The notes under the pieces: model-generated | Told to the model about the DNA's origin: nothing | Databases searched by the model: none | What the model saw: only the letters and a program-made list of their open reading frames with translations | Program-made: the position numbers and the translations under genes | Shown here: in pieces, positions 34,201-41,301 of the stretch | Layout: the number at the start of each line of letters is the position of its first letter | Position numbering within the stretch: the first letter of the stretch is position 1 | NCBI GenBank assembly: GCA_003019535.1 | Contig: NEXG01000005.1 | Location: forward strand, 1 to 51,592 | From: Candidatus Marsarchaeota G2 archaeon ECH_B_1 | Lineage (GTDB): Archaea; Thermoproteota; Thermoprotei_A; Marsarchaeales; Marsarchaeaceae | Direction of reading: 5' to 3' | Length of the DNA stretch: 51,592 nt

Positions 34201-35180
34201 GCACCAACGCGGCCGCTTGGGTCGCTAACATCACGCTTCCATCTGTTCTTAAGGGAGGGTTCTACGCTGGGCTACCTCAGGGCTACCTCTCTGGTGCCTG
34301 GGACTTGGCTCTCACAGGCGAATCCTCTGGAGGCGTTCAAGCCCAGCAGTCATACGCCTACCTGAACGTTCTCCCCTACACCTATGTGGACATACATATG
34401 ATAACGCCCTCAAACCTGAGCTCAACACCGCTTATAGCCAACTCCTCAGGCCTCCCACTTCTCGAAGGCGTGGGCGCCACGAACCTCACGCTTAGCGGGG
34501 TAGACCTCACACTAAGGGGAGACTATCTAGACGGCTTAACAGTTGAGGGCGGATCACAAATAGTCTTGGTTGACTCAACACTTAGCCACATCAATATATT
34601 GGATTCCAAAGTCACAGTTATAGGTAGCACGGTAAATGGTGGAGGGGTTGGTGTGAGCCTTACAGACTCCAACCTCACAGTTCTCTCAACGACGTTCAAC
34701 AACCTAACCTACGCGTATAACCCTCTGAACAGCACTATACAAAGTGTGGATAACACGTATAGTGGGGTCTCAAACATCTCAACACTACCCACACCCACAT
34801 TCAAACTCACCACGCCCACTACAATCACAGGCACTCTAACTCGAATCAAATTGGTGGTCACCGGTTCTCAGCTTAGGGTGATCGGCGTGACCATTAATGG
34901 GGAGCCGGTCAACTTCAGTGTGACACCCACGAGCGGCGGCGTCCAGCTCAGTGTGCCCTTCAGCTCGTCCTCAAACCCGGACGGTGTGTACACGCTAGGC
35001 GTCACGGTCAGTTCGGGCCTGAGCTACACTCATGCGTTCAACATCGTGAACCTCTACCATCAGACCACCACCTACTACCTGCTTGGTGGACTCGGCGTCT
35101 TAGGCTTAGTACTGGGGCTTATAGCCATACTACTCGTGCTGAGGGGTAGACGCGCAGCGGCCACGGGGGGTCCGTCTTGA
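31260..35180 (+). CDS. Membrane-anchored sedolisin-type acid protease (S53) with Ig-like and beta-helix modules
   Basis: Secreted serine-carboxyl endopeptidase of 1306 residues, active in this family at acid pH. Signal peptide about 1-26; inhibitory prodomain about 45-190; catalytic domain about 220-580 with Glu289 and Asp293 (VETALD), oxyanion Asp384 (ASGDEGAYGG) and nucleophile Ser505 (GGTSLATPLWAG); YNLVTGLGSPD ends the domain and is the usual Ca site. Then several beta-sandwich repeats (about 590-1050), a right-handed beta-helix-like stretch (about 1070-1160, LTLSGVDLTLRG, LVDSTLSHINIL), and a carboxy-terminal membrane helix (LLGGLGVLGLVLGLIAILLV) with basic tail. Many N-glycosylation sequons. 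Overlaps the next gene at TTGA. Confidence 0.94.
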   Translation: MFKPFSFVVLVIIVSMVIATAPNASGTLGYTQASYVGPPLLGSAIKPLPANSEVWLSFFLPPSNSSSINFVAEQVSLKHFHPLSQDGLLGYYAPNQSEFNGVLHFLNSHGFKIVYVSPDRFSIEGYAEASTVESLFHTTLYTYSYQGETYYAPSTPPQIPSGLQGVEISGLTNRTLIQPQYIVLGALNGTRIVPSNLPRSTPSVGLTTAATYYGPNVLEDAYGVNTLLSKGYGGRGQSIAIIDAYGDPLIQQDLAAFDQEFGLPPVNLTIVPVGPYHPEYGVATGWDVETALDVEAVHSMAPYAHIYLVVGFNPVDVANALFEAIDYVVSSDLANVTSMSWGGPENLFGESGFYYSGFLNYPYADYYFALGAAEGISFFAASGDEGAYGGTPTTYGSVLFPASSPFVTAVGGTTLYVNVTSGSISRMNANATYSYEEAWSISPDYSGETVSSGGGYSTLFPKPWYQMGVGSSVFRSVPDVAADANPYTGFVVLVEGQKEVVGGTSLATPLWAGMTSLLDEYLNEPLGLLNTYLYRIYQNASLYSQAFHQVSFGYNGAYYASRGYNLVTGLGSPDLPALAQAIKSLPPQLGVAVTLGGSGSSFPQFYYGSTVSVGAAITYPNGTLVTSGSFTAYVYNSEGEYASVPLSFNGSEWVGSFTVGSGAPPNTWSVVVEGSSGGIEGSGGADMQVGLSVVIVQPVPYPYGPPIPPNQPFTVTAAVTYPDGSPAINASVTALFERNGVPIFNVSLLPVSDEPGVYAGGYALLPNLPQGVYTMVVDANLSGQLGEAYTYEYFGEALLISTIITPSLDALPSASPGQTITLYTESLSASGGGVFTSNVTAEFFSPDGELAAKVYLKPAPNEVQYGILNLFFLQEANFTVPANFSAGFYTVVFNSTYDGSSGIEQGVYATALYISNKELAYRVQAPSEALEGQTLNVKAWIYYPNGTQVTRGVFMLTAQPVNYNFESYIFEENTGVPMQYSTNAAAWVANITLPSVLKGGFYAGLPQGYLSGAWDLALTGESSGGVQAQQSYAYLNVLPYTYVDIHMITPSNLSSTPLIANSSGLPLLEGVGATNLTLSGVDLTLRGDYLDGLTVEGGSQIVLVDSTLSHINILDSKVTVIGSTVNGGGVGVSLTDSNLTVLSTTFNNLTYAYNPLNSTIQSVDNTYSGVSNISTLPTPTFKLTTPTTITGTLTRIKLVVTGSQLRVIGVTINGEPVNFSVTPTSGGVQLSVPFSSSSNPDGVYTLGVTVSSGLSYTHAFNIVNLYHQTTTYYLLGGLGVLGLVLGLIAILLVLRGRRAAATGGPS

Positions 35181-36952
35181 TTCGCCCACTCTTCACACTC
35201 CTAATATTGATTTCAGCCCTCACACCTGCTGCAGCGGTGGCTAGGATCCCTCTAATGCAACACAGCCACGAGTTGGCGCAGCATGCGCCTCCACTAGTTA
35301 ACTCAACCATAGGCGACCCCAGTGGGCTGGTTACGAGCTATTATTCATTCGGCGCGTACCAACCCAAGTTGCCTAGCGTTAAACCCGATGTTGTTGTGAT
35401 CGCCAATAACGTGGTGTTCAACAACACTGGCCCAACACCCTACACGGTTAGCGTGATCATCCCAGACGTGAACTACTCGCTCGGGGTGCTCAACGTCTCC
35501 ATAAGGGAGTATGGGGGGGCGCAGTATGATAGGCCGGTCTACGTTTTCGCCGACGGCGTACCCATATTCTGGGGCTCAACTCAGGAGATTTATAACTCCA
35601 CGGCTGCCTCGGACGTCACACTCTATGAGAATATGCTTAGAGGTAATGTGACATTCCAGATAGTGGTTGTGAACTATTATGATGCCAGTGTGGGTATCAC
35701 GGGTGTATACGCAGTGAACGTTTCACTTTACCTTTACCCAGGAGCGCCCCCCGCAGGGCTACCCACCGAATTCATACCCCTCTGGGTTAACCCCTTAGGC
35801 TACTCCGCGGTAACCCTTAACCCATTTCAGGAGTCATTCAGCGAACAGGTCGAGTTGCCGGCCGGCACATATAGGGCGGCCGCACTGGTGTACACGGAGG
35901 GTGGGGGTAACGATGAGTTCTGGTACGCTAACGAGCCCGCCACAAGGAGTGTGCTCCTCTACTATAACGGCTTCCTAGCGGACGTGGTGAACCCCTTCGA
36001 GACGCTCTACACGGGTGGCGTAGACCTCTTTTACTGGAAACCCATGCCCTCCATAAACGCGTTATCTTTCCATAATCCATATATAGCTGAGCTCACACCC
36101 CTACTGGCAACCGGGCTTAACGCAACGCTCAGTGTGAGTGTGACCAACTTGGCGGAGGCCTACGAACTCACGGGTTCACCCTTCTTCTCTTGGACTCTGA
36201 GCGGTGCGCTCGCGTTGTGGGTGAACCCCTCCAACCCCCTCCTATCTGGGAGGCTACTCACCGCTAAGCAGGTCTACTTTGACTCCGCGCCCATCTTCAA
36301 CCCAAGCTTTTCAGGCGAGGTCTACCAGGAGGTGGGTCACTATTTTCTCGACTACTCGGCAACCCTGAGCTTCGAGCATGGCTACGAAAACACCCAGGTG
36401 GTGCAGAGGGGCTCATTTAACGCGTATCAGACGCTGTCAACGCTTCTGGAGAGTGCGGTGTTGAATGAGCAATTCTCAGAGCGGGCTACCGACACAGGAA
36501 TATACAACGCTTCAATCATCTTTGAGGGGAACTACCCCGTCAGGTTGGTGTACAGTGCGTTCGCAACACCCATAACGAACCCAAGCGTCATCCCCTACAA
36601 GCTGGTGTACGCTCAGAACGGAAGCATCAGTTTGGGCTTCAATGTACTATATGAATCCTCGTACGCCTCTCAAAACTATACACAAAGCGTTAACGAGAAC
36701 CTGCTAGCGACAGGGGGATTCTCAGCAATACTTGAAGTCATAAACCAGTACGGTGGAAGTGTGGTGCTCTCACTTGGCACCAACTACGCCCAGACCACTA
36801 AGACGCTAATCGCCGAGTGGCTCACGGACGGTCAAGGAATAGCGGAGCGCTTCCAAGCAACCGCTGTATCCCCCAACGTAACAGACTCGGCAGGGTACTA
36901 CTCCACCTTCAGTGTTAGCTATGTATTAGTTGTTCCCTTCGAACAGGCTTAA
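35177..36952 (+). CDS. PNGase A-like peptide N-glycanase (PF12222-like), secreted
   Basis: A 591-residue protein with signal peptide (RPLFTLLILISALTPAAAVA). Two hallmark blocks of the PNGase A family are present: DRPVYVFADGVPIFWGSTQE (about 118-137; family DRxxxVxxxGVExxRxSTxE) and VYTEGGGNDEFWYAN (about 239-253; family GxGxxEFWY). Members cleave the bond between N-glycans and Asn. The body is all-beta with many Asn-X-Ser/Thr sites, normal for an archaeal exoenzyme. TTG start overlaps the protease stop by 4 bp (TTGA), so the two are co-translated. No membrane anchor at the carboxy end. The assignment rests on motifs; activity untested. Confidence 0.82.
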   Translation: MIRPLFTLLILISALTPAAAVARIPLMQHSHELAQHAPPLVNSTIGDPSGLVTSYYSFGAYQPKLPSVKPDVVVIANNVVFNNTGPTPYTVSVIIPDVNYSLGVLNVSIREYGGAQYDRPVYVFADGVPIFWGSTQEIYNSTAASDVTLYENMLRGNVTFQIVVVNYYDASVGITGVYAVNVSLYLYPGAPPAGLPTEFIPLWVNPLGYSAVTLNPFQESFSEQVELPAGTYRAAALVYTEGGGNDEFWYANEPATRSVLLYYNGFLADVVNPFETLYTGGVDLFYWKPMPSINALSFHNPYIAELTPLLATGLNATLSVSVTNLAEAYELTGSPFFSWTLSGALALWVNPSNPLLSGRLLTAKQVYFDSAPIFNPSFSGEVYQEVGHYFLDYSATLSFEHGYENTQVVQRGSFNAYQTLSTLLESAVLNEQFSERATDTGIYNASIIFEGNYPVRLVYSAFATPITNPSVIPYKLVYAQNGSISLGFNVLYESSYASQNYTQSVNENLLATGGFSAILEVINQYGGSVVLSLGTNYAQTTKTLIAEWLTDGQGIAERFQATAVSPNVTDSAGYYSTFSVSYVLVVPFEQA

Positions 36953-37012
36953 TAGTGGGTTCATCGTTACTTCTAGTAACCAAACAAAGCAGGGGTTGAA
37001 GAAAACACACTC

Positions 37013-38164
37013 ATGCTTTATGGTTTAATAAAAGTGAAAGAAATGAACTTTGTCGCAGAAGAGTTAGGTTTTAGGTCGTTTGGCTTATCGGAGGACGTAT
37101 TTAAGGGAATCTTGGATGCGGGTTACACTGTACCAACACCCATCCAAGCACAGGTTATACCCGTTATGTTGGGTGGTAACGCGGTGGTCGCCCAGTCGAT
37201 GACTGGTAGCGGTAAGACTGCTGCATTCGCTTTACCCATGCTTGAGAGGGCTTCCCGGGATAAGTCTAGGAGTGATAGGTACCTAGTTTTAACGCCCACC
37301 CGCGAGCTCGCCGAGCAGGTTGCGGCGGAGATTAAGAGGCTTGGCAGACATGTGGGTGTCCGGGTCGCAGTCTTCATAGGCGGTAAATCCATAGGTAGAC
37401 AGGCGGAGTGGGTGTCAAGGGGCTTCGATGTGGCCGTGGGCACGCCTGGCAGAATCCTCGACCTCTATGAGCGCGGAATACTCGACTTGGGCTCGGTTAG
37501 TGAGGTAATACTGGATGAGTGTGATAGGATGCTTGATATGGGTTTCTATGAGGATGTCGATAGGATACTGAGGTCGACGAGTGCTCGGCGGGTGAGCTTC
37601 TTCTCGGCGACGATACCCGAAGACGTTGAGAGACTTGCACACAGGTATGCCGCTGATGCGAAGCGGATCATACTCGACGGGGATAAGCAGGTTGAGACCA
37701 TTGAGCACTACGCGATAGACGTGGATGAACGTTCAAAGTTCTGGGAGCTTGAGAGGCTACTATCTGGGTCAAATAAGTCCACTATAGTTTTCACGGCGAC
37801 AAAGAGTAGGAGTAGATGGGTCGCCGAGAAACTCTCAGCGAGGGGGCACAGGGTCGCCTATATTAACGGCGATATGCCTCAAACCAAGCGTGAGCAGACA
37901 CTATGGCTCTTCAGACAGGGAAGGATAAACCTACTTGTGGCCACAGAGCTACTTGCAAGGGGTATAGACATAATCGAGCTTGAACGTGTCATAAACTTTG
38001 ATGTACCACAAGATGTCCACGCATATACTCATAGGGCTGGGAGGACTGGTAGGATGGGTAGGAGGGGTGAAGTCATATCCCTCGTATCACCCCGTGATAG
38101 GCAGGCGTTCGCAAACATAGAGGTAACATTGAACATGAGGATACCTCCATACCCCCAACGCTGA
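37013..38164 (+). CDS. DEAD-box-type RNA helicase (DECD)
   Basis: ATP-dependent RNA helicase of 383 residues. Motifs in order: Q motif PTPIQAQVIP, Walker A SMTGSGKTAA, PTRELAEQV, GTPGRILDL, motif II DECD in place of DEAD, SAT in FFSATIP, IVFTATKSR, ATELLARGID and HRAGRTGRMGR. DECD is a known natural variant. Carboxy tail very short, so a minimal core helicase. Starts: ATG 37013, or ATG 37043 (NFVAEELGFRSFGLS), which fits the family amino end better. Likely role in RNA folding or ribosome assembly. Confidence 0.95.
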   Translation: MLYGLIKVKEMNFVAEELGFRSFGLSEDVFKGILDAGYTVPTPIQAQVIPVMLGGNAVVAQSMTGSGKTAAFALPMLERASRDKSRSDRYLVLTPTRELAEQVAAEIKRLGRHVGVRVAVFIGGKSIGRQAEWVSRGFDVAVGTPGRILDLYERGILDLGSVSEVILDECDRMLDMGFYEDVDRILRSTSARRVSFFSATIPEDVERLAHRYAADAKRIILDGDKQVETIEHYAIDVDERSKFWELERLLSGSNKSTIVFTATKSRSRWVAEKLSARGHRVAYINGDMPQTKREQTLWLFRQGRINLLVATELLARGIDIIELERVINFDVPQDVHAYTHRAGRTGRMGRRGEVISLVSPRDRQAFANIEVTLNMRIPPYPQR

Positions 38165-38169
38165 ACTAA

Positions 38170-38400
38170 ACCCATAAAACCTGAATTTATAAAGCTTCCA
38201 AAGCCTTGTCCCTTATGTAGACCCAGATCCCCCTTAGCGCTGATTCTACCCCCCAAGCGAATTTTGAATCTACCGTTTAGGGCGTGGTAGCTCACAGTTT
38301 TGAGTACCCCTTCTCTTATTTCGTAGTCATAACCAAGCGGTTTGGCTGAATCATCGTAGAGTCGCTTGTATCCGAGGCGCTTAAAGTGGGGAGTCCGCAC
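38170..38400 (-). pseudogene. Possible TnpB mid-region remnant
   Basis: Minus-strand frame reads TPHFKRLGYKRLYDDSAKPL, YDYEIREGVLKTV and GRFKIRLGGRISAKGDLGLH. The order resembles the central TnpB domain (PRFK, a hydrophobic strand, then GR-K-RL and a GD turn) but is weak and incomplete, with no catalytic block. It converges on the helicase gene. Could also be an unrelated decayed gene. Confidence 0.4.
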
Positions 38401-38671
38401 CCGGGAAATCTGGATGTGTCTCTACCACTACCGCTTGGAGGAAAGGAGTCTTGGGGTTAGTTGGAAAGCTTCACGTCCACCCCAGCGGTAATCCATTTGT
38501 TTACAGAACACTAGAAACGATGTGCCCCTTGATTTAGGAGTGGGTATATAATATTGAGTGTGTTGCTTGCCCCCAATAATTGATCTAGCTAATTTTCAAA
38601 TATCTAGGTTGGTCTGGGTTGCTCAAGCTTTGAGGTCGAAAGGTTTTAGTGGTGGGACGGCTGTTTTGGTT

Positions 38672-39163
38672 ATGCGTAGAAAGCTACTTTTGGTAGGTTT
38701 GACGATTCTTATTCTTGGTGCAAGCGTAACTGGGTTTGGCCTCGTTCGGGTGGAGGGCTCATCCACCCGCTCAACTCGGGTCACAGCCTACTCGCAGGGA
38801 GAATATATTACAAGTGTGATTAACTTGAGCGTCCCCTCAGTGCTGACTGTGGAATCATCATCAAAGAATTCTGGTCTCATCCCAGTGTACGCTTTGAGTC
38901 TTGTAAACGAGTCAAATATTTATCTATATGCGGTTAGACCCACCGCTTCAAGTGGGGGAATCTACTCTTACACAAATATAAGTGGTGACTACTACTATGT
39001 TGTTTTCTCTAACGTTACACCCACTGTGAGCTACCTTATCACACCACTGAACGCGGCCGTCTACGCCACACTCATATTTACAGGGATAGTGTTCAGCATA
39101 GTGGGCGTTGTTGCAGTAACACTCGGAGTGGTACTGAGAACCCCACCAAAACCGGTGACATGA
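38672..39163 (+). CDS. Small two-span membrane protein with extracellular domain
   Basis: About 163 residues from ATG 38672: an amino-terminal membrane helix (LLLVGLTILILGASVTGFGL), an extracellular Ser/Thr/Tyr-rich beta-type domain of about 100 residues, and a carboxy-terminal helix (VYATLIFTGIVFSIVGVVAV). The frame is open back to 38558, but only ATG 38672 puts basic residues MRRK in front of the first helix. TATATAATA at about 38545-38553 could be the promoter, giving a leader of about 90 nt. No family recognised. Confidence 0.65.
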   Translation: MRRKLLLVGLTILILGASVTGFGLVRVEGSSTRSTRVTAYSQGEYITSVINLSVPSVLTVESSSKNSGLIPVYALSLVNESNIYLYAVRPTASSGGIYSYTNISGDYYYVVFSNVTPTVSYLITPLNAAVYATLIFTGIVFSIVGVVAVTLGVVLRTPPKPVT

Positions 39164-39215
39164 ATCACCTTAAGACTGCCCATCTGTGGGTGTGACAGAG
39201 TGTTTTAAGTTCACG

Positions 39216-39230
39216 CTTATCTATAAGGTG
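39216..39230 (+). promoter_or_regulatory. TATA region of CARF regulator
   Basis: CTTATCTATAAG (39216-39227), a 12-bp inverted repeat that includes a TATA-like element, centred about 29 bp before ATG 39251. Overlap of symmetry and TATA may reflect autoregulation or chance. Confidence 0.4.
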
Positions 39231-39250
39231 GGATTATCTAGCTGACGATT

Positions 39251-40009
39251 ATGGTAAAATCTTATAGTGATGTGCGAAGTTTTAATGGAGATGATTGTAT
39301 GCTTGAAGAGATGTTTAAGACTAGGGCGGAGGTAAAAAGGGTTCTTCAGGTTGCGCTATATCATGATAAGCTGGATGGTATTAAAGCGGGGTTGAGGATG
39401 TTCCCATCGAACCGCCTAATACTCCTCTACCACCTAGCACCCCAGGATGTCTCGAGAAGAGAGTTGGAGGAGAGGGTTCAGACCTACGTTGACCAGGTAG
39501 AGGAGGTTTTGGGGATAGGCGTAGAGGTGATCCAGCTCAAGTCCAACCTCTTCGAGGATGTGTTCGACACTGTAAAGGAGATAGTCAAAAAGTATAGGTC
39601 AGAGTATGATGACATAATACTCAACCTTACTGAGGGTGATAAGATACTTACCTGTAACGCTCTTTCATCCGCGTTTGTTTTCGGTTTGAGGGCATTCTGG
39701 ACCGATGGCGTTAAACCCTATGTATTCCCCATAATCAAGCTCGGCTACCACCGAGCTATATCAGACGCCAAGCTTGATATCTTAAAGGCTATCCAAAGGA
39801 GTAGGGATGGCGTTCAGAGCCTAGAGGACTTGGTGATGGCCACTGGATACGATAAGGCTCAGATAAGCCATCACGTCAACGGCGGCCCGCAGAGTAGGGG
39901 TCTCGTTGAGCTGGGATTAGTGGAGACTGAGAGACTTGAGCGCGGAAGACTCGCTATAAGGCTCACCGCGCTTGGGAAAATATTCCTCACCAGCCTAGAA
40001 GAGGAATGA
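39251..40009 (+). CDS. CARF-domain winged-helix regulator (Csa3-like), orphan
   Basis: A 252-residue protein with an amino-terminal Rossmann-like CARF fold (about 25-170) and a carboxy-terminal winged helix. NRLILLYHLAP is the first strand; IILNLTEGDKILTCNALSSA is the signature strand-loop-helix that binds cyclic oligoadenylate-type ligands in relatives. The DNA-binding part starts near 183: DILKAIQRSRDGVQSLEDLV, YDKAQISHHVNG, then LVETERLERGRLAIRLT. ATG start 39251; ATG 39299 is an alternative. No CRISPR array, Cas gene or cyclase is visible in the window, so what it senses and controls here is open. Confidence 0.82.
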   Translation: MVKSYSDVRSFNGDDCMLEEMFKTRAEVKRVLQVALYHDKLDGIKAGLRMFPSNRLILLYHLAPQDVSRRELEERVQTYVDQVEEVLGIGVEVIQLKSNLFEDVFDTVKEIVKKYRSEYDDIILNLTEGDKILTCNALSSAFVFGLRAFWTDGVKPYVFPIIKLGYHRAISDAKLDILKAIQRSRDGVQSLEDLVMATGYDKAQISHHVNGGPQSRGLVELGLVETERLERGRLAIRLTALGKIFLTSLEEE

Positions 40010-40094
40010 CTCTCCAAATCTATCCATTTTTAAGCTTTTTGGTATAACCGTTCCCAGCGAAAGCCTATCCCCCAAACCGTATTATTGGGTGCAT

Positions 40095-41141
40095 ATGAAA
40101 AACAGAAAGGTTTTAGGTGTATCAAACTCAGTGTTTGCTGCCACAGCAGTTGTTCTGGCCATACTGGTAGTTGTGGGCTTCGGGCTCTATGCCACAAAGA
40201 GCTCTATGGCGTCCACTGTGACCGTTCCTACAACAGTTACTCAATACTCAACACAGTACTCAACTGTGACTCAGTATTCAACAATATATCAAACCTCTGT
40301 TTCAACGGCCACAATAACCAAGACGGTGACCCCAGCCTACAGTGGTGCTTTCTACAATGGGCAGGTTATAACATTCGACTATACTGCGCAATTCATGTGC
40401 ACCCCACCGCTAACACAATTCTTCCCCAACGAAACTACAGCCAACCAGGTAGCCATGGGGTGTGAGGTTGGCGCCGCTAACATGTCAGCGTTCCCATCAA
40501 ACGCTGCCCCATTCTACGTGCTTGTCCCAGCCTTCGCAGGCCTCTCAATATTCGGTGTACACCAGCTCGGAGCCACAGACCTCGGCTTCCCAACCTTCAT
40601 CTATGGGTCTCAGAACTACACGATTGTAACACAGTGCGGTGCGGCGCTCACCAAGACAGCGTGCCCAGACCACATGTCACTAATATATTCACCAGCGTTC
40701 ACAGCTGTCGAAGAACACCTAGGCATTAAGAACGGTGTATTCGGACTACCCGAAGGCGTCCTCCCAACACCAGCGCACGACCACTTGGTCACCTTCGCCA
40801 CAAACACATCCATACCCTGGTACATAGTGGTTGTTCTCGTATTCGACCCCAACATCTATCCCAACCCAGTCACAGGCCAATGCTCAGCGATAGTCCCCTC
40901 AAACCTAAGCAACCCCACAGCCAACTGCCTCAACAATTTCCAGGCTCTCCAAGCAGCTATGACCACTCCCTCCTCAGCTGTTTCAGCCGCAAACGCTAAG
41001 AACCCGATCTGGCAGACTCTCGGTGAACCAACACTCCAGGTTGTTGTACCAGGGATAAGCTCTCCATCTCAGCTATCATCAGCCAACAGCAACATGGTGC
41101 TATACTTCAGCGACCCAGCCGTATACCCATACCCACTATAA
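40095..41141 (+). CDS. Signal-anchored surface protein with Thr/Gln-rich stalk
   Basis: A protein of about 348 residues: amino-terminal membrane anchor (VFAATAVVLAILVVVGFGLY), then a low-complexity stalk with repeated QYST units (TVTQYSTQYSTVTQYSTIYQ), then a globular domain of about 270 residues containing cysteines (FMCTPPL, GCEVG, QCGAAL, TACPDH, GQCSAI, TANCLN) that may pair as disulfides. Histidines in PAHDHLVTF and HLG are noticeable. ATG 40095; GTG 40089 adds two residues. Such S/T/Q stalks are frequent in extracellular proteins of thermoacidophilic archaea. Function unknown. Its 3' end is followed by a T-run. Confidence 0.7.
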   Translation: MKNRKVLGVSNSVFAATAVVLAILVVVGFGLYATKSSMASTVTVPTTVTQYSTQYSTVTQYSTIYQTSVSTATITKTVTPAYSGAFYNGQVITFDYTAQFMCTPPLTQFFPNETTANQVAMGCEVGAANMSAFPSNAAPFYVLVPAFAGLSIFGVHQLGATDLGFPTFIYGSQNYTIVTQCGAALTKTACPDHMSLIYSPAFTAVEEHLGIKNGVFGLPEGVLPTPAHDHLVTFATNTSIPWYIVVVLVFDPNIYPNPVTGQCSAIVPSNLSNPTANCLNNFQALQAAMTTPSSAVSAANAKNPIWQTLGEPTLQVVVPGISSPSQLSSANSNMVLYFSDPAVYPYPL

Positions 41142-41175
41142 GCGCATAACACAAACACCAAGCCTATCTCCCTCC

Positions 41176-41183
41176 TTTTTTTT
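41176..41183 (+). terminator. Oligo-T terminator
   Basis: Run of eight T at 41176-41183, 35 bp after the stop of the surface-protein gene, followed by an A-run. Archaeal RNA polymerase stops at T-runs; the A-run on the same strand could serve the convergent peptidase gene. Confidence 0.6.
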
Positions 41184-41301
41184 AAAAAAACGTTTTTATA
41201 ATGTTCCTATAACCCAGCCATTAACCGTGTATTAAAAATCCCTCTTAGAATTCGCTGTTAGTCGTGCACACCATTTGATCTACTATGTAGGGTTGGATGC
41301 T

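Noticed and set aside
37013-38164. DECD in place of DEAD as a possible loss of helicase activity
   Set aside because: DECD retains the catalytic acidic residues and is a normal variant of the superfamily.
40085-40465. 126-codon frame with many cysteines at the start of the surface-protein gene
   Set aside because: Shifted-frame shadow of the stalk-coding region; the repeated Thr/Gln codons create the pattern.
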